Shown: positions 51,089 to 61,270, numbered from the stretch's first letter. The stretch: DNA of 64,000 nt from Cyclobacteriaceae bacterium (GCA_022841475.1 JALHRJ010000001.1:144362-208361), one strand, 5' to 3'. Notes: generated from the sequence alone by a model not told the origin. A program made the numbers and translations.

Positions 51089-51688
51089 ATGGAAATCACT
51101 TCCTCAGAGTTTATAATCAGCAATACCGACATTGAAAAGTGTCCGCCTCCAAACAAACCCGAATTTGCATTTATCGGCCGATCCAATGTGGGCAAATCAT
51201 CGCTTATTAATATGCTTACGGGGCGAAAAGATCTTGCTAAAACTTCCTCAACACCGGGAAAAACGCAAACGATCAATCATTTCTTGATTAATAAATCATG
51301 GTATCTCGTAGATCTCCCAGGTTATGGCTATGCCAGTGTAAGCAAAAGCCTGAAAGAAAAGTGGGTGCCCATGATTGAAACTTACTTTGAAAAGCGAGAG
51401 AATTTGTATTGCACGTTCGTGTTGCTTGACTCGCGTATTCCCCCCCAGGGGAAAGACATGGATTTTATCCGACATCTTGGTTCGCTGGGCATTCCGGTTG
51501 CTGTAGTTCTTACCAAAACAGATAAGTTGAAACAAAGTGAACTCGGCAAATCGAAAAATAAAATTGAAAAGGAATTATTGGAGGACTGGGAAGAACTACC
51601 ACCTTTCTTTATTACGTCTGCTGAGAAAAAATCAGGTCGCACTGCCTTACTTGATTTTATTGAAACTGCTATGAAGGAGGAGAGCTAA
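51089..51688 (+). CDS. engB: Ribosome-biogenesis GTPase EngB/YsxC
   Basis: Taking the ATG at 51089 (MEITSSEFIISNT), this 199-residue GTPase has G1 GRSNVGKSSL, G3 DLPGYG, G4 TKTD and G5 TSAEK. It is essential for 50S subunit assembly and cell division in many bacteria. A GTG five codons earlier is also open. The gene is followed by the DUF5606 gene after 36 bases. Confidence 0.95.
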   Translation: MEITSSEFIISNTDIEKCPPPNKPEFAFIGRSNVGKSSLINMLTGRKDLAKTSSTPGKTQTINHFLINKSWYLVDLPGYGYASVSKSLKEKWVPMIETYFEKRENLYCTFVLLDSRIPPQGKDMDFIRHLGSLGIPVAVVLTKTDKLKQSELGKSKNKIEKELLEDWEELPPFFITSAEKKSGRTALLDFIETAMKEES

Positions 51689-51724
51689 AATGCTTAGTTT
51701 TGCGCGCTAAATATCTATTGCAAC

Positions 51725-52144
51725 ATGGAATTATCTGAAATCGCGTCTATTAGTGGCAAGGGTGGGCTTTTCAAAGTACTGAAACCTGGTAAATCAGGGG
51801 TATTACTTGAATCATTGGATGCGACAAAGACCCGGGTTGTAGCAAGTGCTACTCAACGATTGTCTTTATTGAGCGAAATTTCTATTTACACGACAACCAA
51901 AGAAGGAACTGTATCGCTGGAAGAGGTACTAAAGAAAATCTACAAAGACTTCAACAATGATTTAGGCGTTGATGGCGATTCCGAAGCCAATGAATTGAAA
52001 TCCTTTCTTAAATCAGTCCTGCCAGAATTCGATGAGAACCGGGTTTATGTTTCTGACATAAAGAAACTGGTAAAATGGTACAGCCTTCTATTGGAAGTCG
52101 CGCCCGAGATTTTTGAAGACAAAAAAGAAGAGCCTGCTAAATAA
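51725..52144 (+). CDS. DUF5606 protein
   Basis: This 139-residue protein has the DUF5606 pattern: an N-terminal SH3-like barrel ([30 protein letters not shown]; core [12 protein letters not shown]) followed by acidic helices ([42 protein letters not shown] in core form). It is confined to Bacteroidota, and no function is established. The stop overlaps the end of the convergent fbp gene. Confidence 0.85.
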   Translation: MELSEIASISGKGGLFKVLKPGKSGVLLESLDATKTRVVASATQRLSLLSEISIYTTTKEGTVSLEEVLKKIYKDFNNDLGVDGDSEANELKSFLKSVLPEFDENRVYVSDIKKLVKWYSLLLEVAPEIFEDKKEEPAK

Positions 52145-53135
52145 AAGACGCAGCCTTCTCTACCATTTTTTTAGAACCCACATAGAATGGGGTGCGCTCG
52201 TGCAAGTCTTTCGGTTTGATTTTTAAAATTCTGCTTTTACCATTGGTAGCTTGCCCGCCTGCTTGCTCGGCAAGAAATGCCAATGCATTACACTCATACA
52301 TTAAGCGCAATTTGCCATTCTTATCTTTGGCTGTAGCCGGATAAATATAAATCCCACCCTTCAGCAGGTTGCGATGAAAGTCAGCGACCAGTGAGCCGAT
52401 GTACCGGGCCGTATAATTATTGTCTTTACAATATTGAACATAGGATTTCACAGGCTGGGAAAATGAGTTCGATAATCCTTCATTGATAGAATATATTTTC
52501 CCGTCTTCGGGAATATTCATATCCGGGTGCGACAAAACGTATTCACCTAACGTACTTTCATACGTGAAGCCATTCACGCCATGGCCCGTTGTGTAGACCA
52601 ACATCGTGGACGATCCATATAGAATATATCCGGCTGCCACTTGCTCATCACCTGTTTGCAGGATGTCGTTTTCCTGAATAGGTTGACCAACCGGACTCTT
52701 CCTGCGATAAATCGAAAAGATCGTACCAATCGAAACGTTCACATCAATGTTTGACGAACCATCCAGCGGATCGATCGCGATCATATACCGGCCTTCATTG
52801 TTTAGGTCCACAAAAGATTCGGTTTCTTCTGAAATTAACGCGCATGCTTCACCCCCTTTGGTAAGTGCCCGGGTAAAACGAATGTTGGCCAGCACATCAA
52901 GCTTTTGTTGTTGTTCTCCCCCTGTGTTTTGCGATCCCATGGGCCCCATGATGTCAATCAATCCTGCTTTGTTTACTTCCCTGTTTACAACTTTGGAAGC
53001 AAGTGCTATATCACGCAGCAATTGCGATAACTCCCCGTTGGCATATTGAAACTGATCCTGATTATTTTTTATGAACCGGTCCAGCGCTGTGCCAATGGGC
53101 AATGCAATGCGGGAAGCTTCCATGAAATTGGTCAT
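52137..53135 (-). CDS. fbp: Class I fructose-1,6-bisphosphatase
   Basis: This 332-residue enzyme removes the 1-phosphate from fructose-1,6-bisphosphate in gluconeogenesis. The metal-binding motif [11 protein letters not shown] (about 125), EEtES (SEETESFV), [10 protein letters not shown] and [16 protein letters not shown] in core form ([10 protein letters not shown]) are present. Length and order are normal. It is divergent from the aspartate kinase gene with a 99-base shared upstream region. Confidence 0.95.
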   Translation of the reverse strand: MTNFMEASRIALPIGTALDRFIKNNQDQFQYANGELSQLLRDIALASKVVNREVNKAGLIDIMGPMGSQNTGGEQQQKLDVLANIRFTRALTKGGEACALISEETESFVDLNNEGRYMIAIDPLDGSSNIDVNVSIGTIFSIYRRKSPVGQPIQENDILQTGDEQVAAGYILYGSSTMLVYTTGHGVNGFTYESTLGEYVLSHPDMNIPEDGKIYSINEGLSNSFSQPVKSYVQYCKDNNYTARYIGSLVADFHRNLLKGGIYIYPATAKDKNGKLRLMYECNALAFLAEQAGGQATNGKSRILKIKPKDLHERTPFYVGSKKMVEKAASFI

Positions 53136-53234
53136 TAAGATGGTGTTTGACTATTGGATTACTAAATTCGGGCCTTGTCTTTTAAGAACAGCAAATATAG
53201 CATCGCAAACGTTTGAAATCAATTAAATAAGACC

Positions 53235-54482
53235 ATGAAGGTTTTTAAATTCGGGGGTGCCTCCGTAAAAAATGCATCTACCATTCAAAACGTGGCTGCG
53301 ATCATTAAAGAATATGCTGACGAGCCACTCCTGGTCGTTGTTTCGGCCATGGGCAAAACCACCAATGCCCTCGAACAAGTTGTCGCACTAGCCCATCAAA
53401 AAAAAGACTTTCAACACACACTGGAAGAAATCAAACTCTATCACCTGCAGGTTATTGAAAATTTAGATTTAACCGATCCTTCCTTCCTTAAAACTATCGT
53501 TGCCCAATTTCAGGAAATAGAAAAGAATGCATCTGCCACTGGCGATTATGATTTCATTTACGATCAGGTTGTATCGACCGGTGAAATTTTATCATCGCTT
53601 TTGCTGGGTAAGTATTTGAAATCAAAAGGTTTTGCTGCCGAGTGGCTCGATGCCAGAAACTATATCCGCACCGATGAAACGTATCGCGAAGGAAAAGTGA
53701 ACTGGGAAAAAACCCGGGAAGCGGTGCAGCCTCTGAAGGAAATCTTAAAGCAAAAAATAGTTGTTACCCAGGGATTTATCGGTGGTACTGAAAATAAAAC
53801 CACCACTACACTGGGGCGAGAAGGCTCTGACTATACAGCGGCAATCTTTGCCTCTTGTCTACAAGCAAAATCAGTAACCATCTGGAAAGATGTACCCGGA
53901 GTGATGAGCGCAGACCCCAAGCGACTGCCCAACGCCATTGTGTTTGATGAATTACCCTATCAAGAGGCGGCCGAGATGACGTATTATGGAGCTTCTGTCA
54001 TTCACCCAAAAACGATTAAGCCATTAGCCAACGAAAATATTCCTTTGTTGGTTAAAAACTTTGATAATCCCGCATTGCCCGGAACCATTATCCATGCCTG
54101 TAAAGTAGAGAAACTTCCACCCTTAATTGTATTTAAGGACAACCAATGCCTGATTTCCTGCAAGGTGACTGATTACTCATTTGTAAACGAGCATCAAATG
54201 AGTACCATATTTGAAACACTCTCACAGCATGATGTACGCATCAACGTAATGCAAAACTCGGCCATCACCTTTTCCTTTTGCGTTGATTTTCGTGATCAAA
54301 AAATTCTAAAGTTGATTGAATCACTAAGCAAAAGTTTTGAAGTGTATTACAACACTGGCCTGACTTTGATTACCGTCAAAAATTATGACGCTGCAACATT
54401 TGCTGAGTACATATCGAAACCCGGGGTGATGCTGGAACAATCCTCACGAACTACCCTGCAGGTATTGGTGAGAAATTCGTGA
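53235..54482 (+). CDS. Aspartate kinase
   Basis: This 415-residue protein has the N-terminal kinase domain (KFGGASVKN, GFIGGTENKTTTTLGREGSDYTA, cut here to TTLGREGSDYTA, and KDVPGVMSADP) and a C-terminal ACT-like part (NVMQNSAITFSFCVD). It phosphorylates aspartate, the first step to lysine, threonine and methionine. It is not fused to homoserine dehydrogenase. The two ACT repeats, if present, are degenerate, so feedback regulation cannot be read off. Confidence 0.93.
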   Translation: MKVFKFGGASVKNASTIQNVAAIIKEYADEPLLVVVSAMGKTTNALEQVVALAHQKKDFQHTLEEIKLYHLQVIENLDLTDPSFLKTIVAQFQEIEKNASATGDYDFIYDQVVSTGEILSSLLLGKYLKSKGFAAEWLDARNYIRTDETYREGKVNWEKTREAVQPLKEILKQKIVVTQGFIGGTENKTTTTLGREGSDYTAAIFASCLQAKSVTIWKDVPGVMSADPKRLPNAIVFDELPYQEAAEMTYYGASVIHPKTIKPLANENIPLLVKNFDNPALPGTIIHACKVEKLPPLIVFKDNQCLISCKVTDYSFVNEHQMSTIFETLSQHDVRINVMQNSAITFSFCVDFRDQKILKLIESLSKSFEVYYNTGLTLITVKNYDAATFAEYISKPGVMLEQSSRTTLQVLVRNS

Positions 54483-54488
54483 ACATCA

Positions 54489-54953
54489 TCAAATTTTCGT
54501 TTTGAGTTCCGCAATAAACTGATCAATAGAACGATCAAGGATTTCAAAAACCTCTCGAAAATCTTTTTCTGTTCCATAGTAGGGATCCGGCACATCGCCT
54601 TTTCCCTGCGGATCATAATCACGCATCAATCGCACCTTATGTCTATTTTCTTTCGCGGAAGCTATTCTCAAAATGTTAGAATAATTGCTTTGATCCATAG
54701 CAATGATCTGATCATAATCAATCAAATCATCTTCCGACAATTGCCGGACAACATGGTTAATGTCAACTTTATTTTTTAACGCAATAGAAGTAGTGCGTGA
54801 ATCCGCTGGGCCACCAAGATGATAGTTACCCGTGCCGCATGAATCGGACTCAAAAAAATGATCCAGCTTCTGCACTTTTATTTTGTGATTAAAAATCGCC
54901 TCCGCCAAAGGCGAGCGACAAATATTACCCAGACAAACAAAAAGAATCTTCAT
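54489..54953 (-). CDS. Low-molecular-weight protein-tyrosine phosphatase
   Basis: This 154-residue enzyme has the active-site loop CLGNICRS (C7 nucleophile, R13) and the general acid DPYYG (about 123). It removes phosphate from tyrosine, commonly on exopolysaccharide regulators. No tyrosine kinase is close by. It is convergent with the aspartate kinase gene. Confidence 0.94.
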   Translation of the reverse strand: MKILFVCLGNICRSPLAEAIFNHKIKVQKLDHFFESDSCGTGNYHLGGPADSRTTSIALKNKVDINHVVRQLSEDDLIDYDQIIAMDQSNYSNILRIASAKENRHKVRLMRDYDPQGKGDVPDPYYGTEKDFREVFEILDRSIDQFIAELKTKI

Positions 54954-54997
54954 TTTATTGTACTACAGCAGAAATAATAAAAGATTTATAGTCCACA

Positions 54998-55738
54998 TCA
55001 ATCAAAAGTAATTTTATCACTAGTAGGTGATTGCCTTAACTGATATAACATTTGAAATGAAACTCCTTGCGGAACAAATTTAAAGGTTCCTGATGCAGGC
55101 ACTTGGGTGCTATAAAAAGCAAACTCCCCTTCCATGATTGATCTAAAGTGCCGTAAATATTGAAAAGACATTGTAATTCTGTTAGTAAAAGTCAATCTAA
55201 CTTGAGCTTCAGCAAACCCTGCAAAAGTACCATGTTCGGGGGCATGGGAAACGGCCGAAAATATCTTATACTTTATTCCCTGATCAAATTTGAATATACT
55301 GACACTGTTCGAAGAGGTCCCTAAGTAATAACTGACTCCGCCACCCATACCAATAAACAACTCATTTTTCCCAAGCCTAAATGTTTTGCCTGGCGTAATT
55401 CCAACTCTGCTAACAAAAAGTGTTTCACGGAATAATATGAACGGGCCTAAGGGATTGTTAGCGCTTATTGTGTCATGTGGTATTGGCATAATCTGATAGG
55501 CCGTTGCACCGGCCTGAGCCTCAAAAACAGTTGAAAATCCTGAGGCGAACTTCAGTTGATACACGTAAACAAGTGTGGGAGTTAAATATTTACTGTTATT
55601 AAGAAAATCAGGATAGTCTGGAGTAAGCACAATTCGATCTCCGTAGTTTATGGAAAACCCTAAAGAACCCTGCGCAATGGAACAGTGCCCTGCTATAATC
55701 AGAATTGCTGTAAAAAAGCCAACCGCAGTAGAATTCAT
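54998..55738 (-). CDS. Outer-membrane beta-barrel-like protein
   Basis: This 246-residue protein has a signal peptide (AVGFFTAILIIAGHCSIAQ) and a mature part of alternating hydrophobic strands (LIYVYQLKF-type, NRITMSFQYLRHF) and short loops, as in small outer-membrane barrels. The C-terminus (KITFD) does not show the aromatic end clearly. I do not recognise a family. It stands alone. Confidence 0.65.
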   Translation of the reverse strand: MNSTAVGFFTAILIIAGHCSIAQGSLGFSINYGDRIVLTPDYPDFLNNSKYLTPTLVYVYQLKFASGFSTVFEAQAGATAYQIMPIPHDTISANNPLGPFILFRETLFVSRVGITPGKTFRLGKNELFIGMGGGVSYYLGTSSNSVSIFKFDQGIKYKIFSAVSHAPEHGTFAGFAEAQVRLTFTNRITMSFQYLRHFRSIMEGEFAFYSTQVPASGTFKFVPQGVSFQMLYQLRQSPTSDKITFD

Positions 55739-56035
55739 TAAGCTTAAAGCATTTATAAATTATCGTTCTAAAGTGTCATCAAATTCAACGTTGGCTCAAA
55801 CTTCTTAGTATGAACCTTTCTTTAGTTGTTTCATAGGCTTTAAAAATATTCAGTAAACTATGTCTACCTTAAAGACAAGAGGTTACTTATCAACCCCTCA
55901 TTGGCATATAAACCTGCATAGCATATTTTTTTTCCGCCTTTTGGTTTAGAAATGGCCTCCTCAAACGAGAGGAGGTCTTTCTTTTTTTACACCACCCCAC
56001 CAGAATTCTTTAGATTTGCTGAAAGTTTTCAGAAA
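55739..56035 (+). promoter_or_regulatory. Leader with intrinsic terminator upstream of enoyl-CoA hydratase
   Basis: In this 297-base gap cctcctc (55956-55962) and gaggagg (55969-55975) form a stem with loop aaacga, followed by tctttcttttttt, an intrinsic terminator on the plus strand. No plus-strand gene lies before it. It is either a transcription attenuator for the operon at 56036 or ends a small RNA (about 55800-55985). I could not identify the RNA. Confidence 0.45.
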
Positions 56036-56809
56036 ATGGAATTCATCAAAGTCACGGAGCAGAAAGAACCCTTTGTCGCGCTCATCGAATTAAATCGTCC
56101 GAAAGAACTCAATGCCCTCAACCGGCAATTGATGGAAGAAGTGCGAGATGCATTGCAGCAACTGGATAAAAATGATCTGGTGCGGGTAATCATCATCACC
56201 GGCAACGAACAAGCTTTTGCCGCTGGCGCGGACATCAAACAAATGGCCGACAAAACTGCGATTGACATGTTGATGATCGATCAATTCAGTACGTGGGATC
56301 AGATCCGGAAAACAAAAAAGCCCATCATTGCTGCCGTGTCAGGATTTGCGTTAGGCGGTGGTTGCGAATTTGTGATGACGTGCGACATGGTAATCGCATC
56401 CGAGACTGCAAAGTTTGGCCAGCCTGAAATAAAAATTGGAACGATACCCGGAGCCGGTGGAACCCAGCGATTGACCAAAGCGATTGGTAAAGCTAAAGCG
56501 ATGGAACTCATTCTGACCGGAAGATTTTTATCCGCTGAAGAAGCATTCTTTTATAGATTGGTCAACAAGGTGGTACCAAAAGAAATGTATCTATATGAAG
56601 CCTTTCAGTTAGCGAAAGAGATTGCACAACTTTCACCAGTGGCTGTGCAACTTGCCAAAGAATCTATCAATCGTTCCTTCGAAACTCATTTAGACGAAGG
56701 GCTTACGCTGGAAAGAAAAAATTTCTATCTCACGTTTGCATCAGAAGATCAAAAGGAAGGCATGAAGGCTTTCGTGGAAAAGCGAAAACCAGATTTCAAA
56801 GGAAAGTAA
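56036..56809 (+). CDS. Enoyl-CoA hydratase
   Basis: The ATG at 56036 (MEFIKVTEQK) is chosen; the frame is open 28 codons further but crosses the terminator hairpin. This 257-residue crotonase has AFAAGADIKQM and GFALGGGCEFVM (oxyanion loops), FGQPEIKIGTIPGAGGTQR with the catalytic Glu pair region and VAVQLAKESIN. It adds water to enoyl-CoA in fatty-acid oxidation. Downstream are waaA (TTG start one base later) and rsgA. Confidence 0.93.
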   Translation: MEFIKVTEQKEPFVALIELNRPKELNALNRQLMEEVRDALQQLDKNDLVRVIIITGNEQAFAAGADIKQMADKTAIDMLMIDQFSTWDQIRKTKKPIIAAVSGFALGGGCEFVMTCDMVIASETAKFGQPEIKIGTIPGAGGTQRLTKAIGKAKAMELILTGRFLSAEEAFFYRLVNKVVPKEMYLYEAFQLAKEIAQLSPVAVQLAKESINRSFETHLDEGLTLERKNFYLTFASEDQKEGMKAFVEKRKPDFKGK

Positions 56810-56810
56810 C

Positions 56811-58052
56811 TTGCTCTTCTATAATCTTTCTATTCAGTTTCTCAGGCTAGTTTATTTACTGGCATCAACCTTTCATGCCAAAGCACGACTTTTTATTACT
56901 GGACGAAGAGGACTTTTTAAAAAAATTAAAAATTCTCTTGCGGAAAATAAAAATCCTGTAGTCTGGGTGCATTGTGCTTCGTTGGGAGAATTTGAACAAG
57001 GCCGCCCGATTATGGAAGCCTTTAAAAGTGAATATCCCCACTATAAAATCTTACTTACTTTCTTTTCACCATCAGGCTTTGAGGTTCGGAAAAATTATGC
57101 CGGTGCTGATTATATTTTTTACTTACCCTGGGATACTTCTAGAAACGCCCGACAATTTATTCAACTAACCAGGCCTGCACTTGCGATCTTTGTTAAATAT
57201 GAATTCTGGTATCATTACGCAGCAGAATTAAAACGAAATTCCATTCCCGTAATCTCAGCCTCTTGCATTTTCAGACCTGATCAGGTATTCTTTCAATGGT
57301 ATGGATCGTTCTTTCGTAGAATCTTAAAAAACTTCAATCACTTTTTTGTGCAGACCCAACAGTCCATTGACTTGTTGAAACAAATCGGAATCACAATTGC
57401 TTCCTTAGCAGGCGATACCCGGTTTGATCGGGTCTTTACGATTACACAAAATAGTAAAGAGATTACAGTGGCTCAGCAGTTTAAGGGAACCGATCGCGTC
57501 TTTGTTATTGGTAGCATGTGGGCTGAAGATCTCGAGGTATTGGCTCCATTTATTAACGAACATAAGAACTCTTTAAAGTTCATCATTGCTCCCCACGAGA
57601 TCAGTGAAGATTTTCTGGTTCAAATTGAAAGATCAGTTGATGCAAAGAGCATTCGTTATTCAAAAGCGAATCAAAATCTCGAATCCTATGCTGTTCTTAT
57701 CATTGATAACGTAGGGATGTTATCGCAGCTTTATCGTTACGGGGAGTTCGCATTTGTAGGTGGGGCCTATGGAAAAGGATTGCATAATATTCTGGAAGCT
57801 GCTTGTTATGGGGTGCCAATTTTTTTTGGCAACAAAAACTATGAAAAATTTCAGGAGGCGAATGAATTAATTATGCGAGGTGGGGCCTTTGCTGTCGCTG
57901 ATTATTCCGAGTTAAAGAATAATTATGAGCTGATGGTGAGTCGTCCTGAAAATTTTCTAATCGCCTGTGAGGTAACCCAATCGTACGTCAAAGAAAACAT
58001 GGGTGCCACCGCCAAAATTATGAAGTACTGCGCTAACCTTCTTGCACCATGA
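56811..58052 (+). CDS. waaA: Kdo transferase
   Basis: This 413-residue enzyme starts with TTG (56811), one base after the preceding stop, and has an N-terminal hydrophobic anchor (LSIQFLRLVYLLAST), VWVHCASLGEFEQGRP, the FVKYEFWYHY motif and GSMWAEDL, diagnostic of WaaA/KdtA. It transfers Kdo to lipid A precursor at the inner membrane, and thus shows a Gram-negative lipopolysaccharide. It overlaps rsgA by four bases (ATGA). Confidence 0.93.
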   Translation: MLFYNLSIQFLRLVYLLASTFHAKARLFITGRRGLFKKIKNSLAENKNPVVWVHCASLGEFEQGRPIMEAFKSEYPHYKILLTFFSPSGFEVRKNYAGADYIFYLPWDTSRNARQFIQLTRPALAIFVKYEFWYHYAAELKRNSIPVISASCIFRPDQVFFQWYGSFFRRILKNFNHFFVQTQQSIDLLKQIGITIASLAGDTRFDRVFTITQNSKEITVAQQFKGTDRVFVIGSMWAEDLEVLAPFINEHKNSLKFIIAPHEISEDFLVQIERSVDAKSIRYSKANQNLESYAVLIIDNVGMLSQLYRYGEFAFVGGAYGKGLHNILEAACYGVPIFFGNKNYEKFQEANELIMRGGAFAVADYSELKNNYELMVSRPENFLIACEVTQSYVKENMGATAKIMKYCANLLAP

Positions 58053-58966
58053 TTGGCCGGGTATTAAAATCAACCGGCTCCTGGTATGAGGTGGCAGGAG
58101 AAGACCAAAAGAAATATGCATGTAGGGTGCGAGGCAAGTTACGTTTAGAGGGGTATCGCGAAAGTAATCCTATTGCAGTGGGCGATAGGGTAAACTTTGA
58201 GGCCGAAGAAGAAGCCTCTGTCATCACGCATATTCTCGCTCGCGATAATCACATGTTACGTCAATCGGTAAAAAGAACCGGGCATGCCAGCGTGCTGGCT
58301 GCAAATATCGATCAAGTGCTGGTAGTTGCTACCGTTAAACAACCCAGAACCTCGCTCGGCTTTATTGATCGGGTATTGGTTTCCGCAGAATCATTTCGCA
58401 TTCCACAAGTGATAGTTTTTAATAAACGTGATATTCTTACTGAAGACGAACAGGAAGATCTGGAAGCGTTGATGACTATGTATCAATATGTAGGATGCAA
58501 GACGTTGGCCATTTCAGCACAAGAGGATGCAAGCCTGGAATCCATTGAGGACGTTTTGAAAAATAAAGTGACGTTGATAATAGGACATTCGGGTGTTGGA
58601 AAATCAACCCTATTGAATCGGCTCTCTCCGGACTTTGAACAATCTACCGGGGCGATTTCAGATTACTCAGAAAAAGGAACCCACACCACCACCTTTGCGG
58701 AAATGTTTCAGCTTGATGCAACCACATTTATTATTGACACGCCCGGCATTAAAGAGTGGGGCCTTGTTGATATGGAGCAACAGGAAATCTCTGATTATTT
58801 TCCGGAGATGCGGGAGTTGCGAAACGAATGTAAATTTGGTTCACGTTGTTTGCATATCAACGAACCAAAATGTGCCGTGAAAGACGCTGTTGAAAAAAAT
58901 CAAATTACAAGTAGTCGGTACAACAGTTATCTGAGCATGGTATTGGGCGAGGATAACAGGAAGTGA
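58049..58966 (+). CDS. rsgA: Ribosome small-subunit GTPase RsgA
   Basis: This 305-residue circularly permuted GTPase has an N-terminal OB fold, then G4 (FNKRDI), G1 (GHSGVGKSTLLN) and G3 (DTPG) in that order, and a C-terminal zinc site (CKFGSRCLHINEPKC, with Cys-x5-Cys-x-His-x5-Cys-type spacing). It helps mature the 30S ribosomal subunit. It is the last gene of the enoyl-CoA hydratase-waaA-rsgA run. Confidence 0.95.
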   Translation: MIGRVLKSTGSWYEVAGEDQKKYACRVRGKLRLEGYRESNPIAVGDRVNFEAEEEASVITHILARDNHMLRQSVKRTGHASVLAANIDQVLVVATVKQPRTSLGFIDRVLVSAESFRIPQVIVFNKRDILTEDEQEDLEALMTMYQYVGCKTLAISAQEDASLESIEDVLKNKVTLIIGHSGVGKSTLLNRLSPDFEQSTGAISDYSEKGTHTTTFAEMFQLDATTFIIDTPGIKEWGLVDMEQQEISDYFPEMRELRNECKFGSRCLHINEPKCAVKDAVEKNQITSSRYNSYLSMVLGEDNRK

Positions 58967-58970
58967 GTAA

Positions 58971-59822
58971 TTAAAGCGTTCTCAATAACTTGATGTATTC
59001 AATACCCAAACGTAAATCAAGCAGCTTCAAACTTACCTTCAATTCATACCACACTCTACGTTTCAAGGCCTTACCTTCTTCCGGAGTTTGATTTAAATCG
59101 CGGATCTTTTCACATACCCATAAAGTCGACCATCGCTGATCACCGGCCCGGGTGAATTGATTTTTTGACATCGAGTTGGCAACCGACCGTTTCTTAACCA
59201 ACACCTGTGGATAATAAATAAATTTAAACGCTCGTGCGGCCCGAACCCAGAAATCAAAATCTTCATAGGCAAGTGACTCATCATAGCCATTCAAGTGCTC
59301 GACTACCTCTCTGCGAAACATCATGGTGGGCGAACAAATAAAATACCGATCTATCACATCCTTATAAACATCACCTGAAGGAATGCTGCTATGGGGATGT
59401 TTTTCAGAATGCAGTCGTAAAAATTTTCCTTCCTCATCAACATGCTCGGCATCAGAAAAGGTGACACCATACTCAGCTCCGGCATCGGTGAGTGCTTTCA
59501 CTCCTACCTCTACACGATCCGGTAGTAGCAAATCATCAGCTGCCAGGTCAATACAGAAGCTGCCTTTAGAGACTGTAAATGCTTTGTTAAACGTTTTGCA
59601 ATAGCCAAGGTTTGTTGCGTTGATTAGTAACGTTGTGTTGGGGTGATTAGCAATCCAACGCTTAATCAATTTTGCACTACCATCGCTGCTGCCATCATCA
59701 ATAACAATCAATTCAAGGTTGCTATAGGTTTGTGCCATCACCGAATCTAATGCCTGCTGAACAAACCGCGCGTGATTGTAACAAATACAGATTATCGTTA
59801 CCAGCGGAGTGCTCATCACCAT
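58971..59822 (-). CDS. Family 2 glycosyltransferase
   Basis: This 283-residue GT-A enzyme has VTIICICYNHARFV, VIDDGSSDGS and DLAADDLLLP (DxD-type metal site), then YEDFDFWVRAA. No membrane segments, so it is cytoplasmic. The start could be ATG at 59822 or at 59816 (TGATG with the previous stop). It overlaps the FemAB-like gene and may act in the same envelope pathway; the acceptor is unknown. Confidence 0.86.
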   Translation of the reverse strand: MVMSTPLVTIICICYNHARFVQQALDSVMAQTYSNLELIVIDDGSSDGSAKLIKRWIANHPNTTLLINATNLGYCKTFNKAFTVSKGSFCIDLAADDLLLPDRVEVGVKALTDAGAEYGVTFSDAEHVDEEGKFLRLHSEKHPHSSIPSGDVYKDVIDRYFICSPTMMFRREVVEHLNGYDESLAYEDFDFWVRAARAFKFIYYPQVLVKKRSVANSMSKNQFTRAGDQRWSTLWVCEKIRDLNQTPEEGKALKRRVWYELKVSLKLLDLRLGIEYIKLLRTL

Positions 59823-60745
59823 GTTTTGTGAAATGTCAACTTTTTATTCGTAACACCCCCAATACTTTTTTTAAAATGAAGCAGTGATCGGTTAACATGA
59901 CCTCCGATCATGGAAGTACCGAGATCGATCATTTTAAATTTCTTTATTGCTGCAAAATCATAGATTCCTGAAATAAGAAACACTACAGGACTGATTGTAT
60001 TATACGTTTTAGCATGCGCATAATAAAACGTATATAATATATTCTGGCTTACCTGAATCACAATGGCGGCTGCCGCCAGTTTTGTCTTTGAGCCGACTGT
60101 AAAAAGAAAAAACTGATCCGGAAAAACAGAAATAGTCTTTCGCAATTCCCGTGAGGACATAGAAAGAGCTTGATTTCTCTCCATCCTGCACGTGGCTATG
60201 AAAGAGTAAATTTTAGTTAACTCTTTCCTACCCGCATGTTTAAATTCAAATATGCCCGAAGCCTTCTTAAGTTTTTGGCGTTCTGAAATTTTGATTTTTC
60301 GTTCAAACGGTTTCCCATCAATCAAAAGTATACTGGACACTTCCTCCGTATTCTCAAAGCCTAACTTCTTCAATACGCTTTGCACCAGGTTTGATGTTTG
60401 CAGATCATACAAGTCTGGAGAATTTCGAATTGTAACTTTTTTAACCCGGAGGATAATCAATTGCCTCTGCACTTGTTCAAGAAAATAGGTGAGTTGGACT
60501 TCGTTTAATTTTCGAAAGATCTCAACAGAACCAAAAGGAGCTTTTAGCGGACTACTAGCTTGACCATTCTTAACATGAAAAAGAATCCGCGCATAGACCT
60601 GCAACGAATTCAATTCAATATATTCAAAGATATGCCAGCCTCGTTTCGACTGAAGGGATAAATGATCCCCTTCATTAAACAAATAGGTAGCTCGATCCCT
60701 AACCAGTCTTCCTAAGTCGCTTGTGTGATGTAAATAGAATTTCAA
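59816..60745 (-). CDS. FemAB/GNAT-like acyltransferase
   Basis: This 309-residue protein looks like two GNAT-type halves: an N-terminal region (TSDLGRLVRDRATYLFN) and a C-terminal one with FYYAHAKTYNTISPVVFLISGIYDFA and LDLGTSMIGG-type (MIDLGTSMIGG) motifs, as in FemAB and related peptidyltransferases. It may transfer an amino acid or acyl group onto a sugar or peptide of the envelope. Family is inferred from motif shape, not an exact match. Confidence 0.65.
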   Translation of the reverse strand: MKFYLHHTSDLGRLVRDRATYLFNEGDHLSLQSKRGWHIFEYIELNSLQVYARILFHVKNGQASSPLKAPFGSVEIFRKLNEVQLTYFLEQVQRQLIILRVKKVTIRNSPDLYDLQTSNLVQSVLKKLGFENTEEVSSILLIDGKPFERKIKISERQKLKKASGIFEFKHAGRKELTKIYSFIATCRMERNQALSMSSRELRKTISVFPDQFFLFTVGSKTKLAAAAIVIQVSQNILYTFYYAHAKTYNTISPVVFLISGIYDFAAIKKFKMIDLGTSMIGGHVNRSLLHFKKSIGGVTNKKLTFHKTW

Positions 60746-60760
60746 CGTGCCAGCAGTAAT

Positions 60761-61270
60761 TTATGTCTTGGTTTTTACCTTAGCCCAATCCTTAAATTGC
60801 CAATAGACCAAGCCAGTGGTCAGGTGATTGCCTTTTACATCATGAATTTTTACCTCGCAAGGTACCACGATGGCTTCCTGACTTTTTAAGGGTTCAATTA
60901 CTTTTTCTTCCAGCCATTCCTTCGAAATTGTAAACTCAGCCACCGCATCCATTTTGCCCTGATAATGATAATTCATTTCGAGACGTTGCATGATAATACG
61001 GTACTTTTTCATGTCCAAACTACTGAGCAGCAAGAATCCCGTGGTGAATTCAGAGATCGTGGCCAGACCGCACGCGTGTAACCCACGAATGTGGTTAAAA
61101 TTGCTCCGCCTATAAGGCATAATCGTTTTTAATCTGAAATCCCCTATTTCTATAATCCGAAACCCGTGCGGTTTATTGAAAGGAATCATCAGGTTCAACG
61201 ACCAGTTGAGTACCTTCAAATAAAAAGATGAATGTTTTGCTTTTTCCAGTATTTTGGTGGCATCAATCAT
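60761..61270 (-). CDS. DUF4442 hotdog-fold protein
   Basis: This 169-residue protein has a hotdog-like pattern: RRSNFNHIRGLHACGLATISEFTTGFLLL (core NHIRGLHACGLATISE) and a basic/aromatic beta half (MNYHYQGKMDAVAEFTI). It matches DUF4442, a thioesterase-like family. The substrate is unknown, and it may bind acyl-CoA. It is the first gene of the run that goes on to the FemAB-like and glycosyltransferase genes, 15 bases downstream. Confidence 0.78.
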   Translation of the reverse strand: MIDATKILEKAKHSSFYLKVLNWSLNLMIPFNKPHGFRIIEIGDFRLKTIMPYRRSNFNHIRGLHACGLATISEFTTGFLLLSSLDMKKYRIIMQRLEMNYHYQGKMDAVAEFTISKEWLEEKVIEPLKSQEAIVVPCEVKIHDVKGNHLTTGLVYWQFKDWAKVKTKT

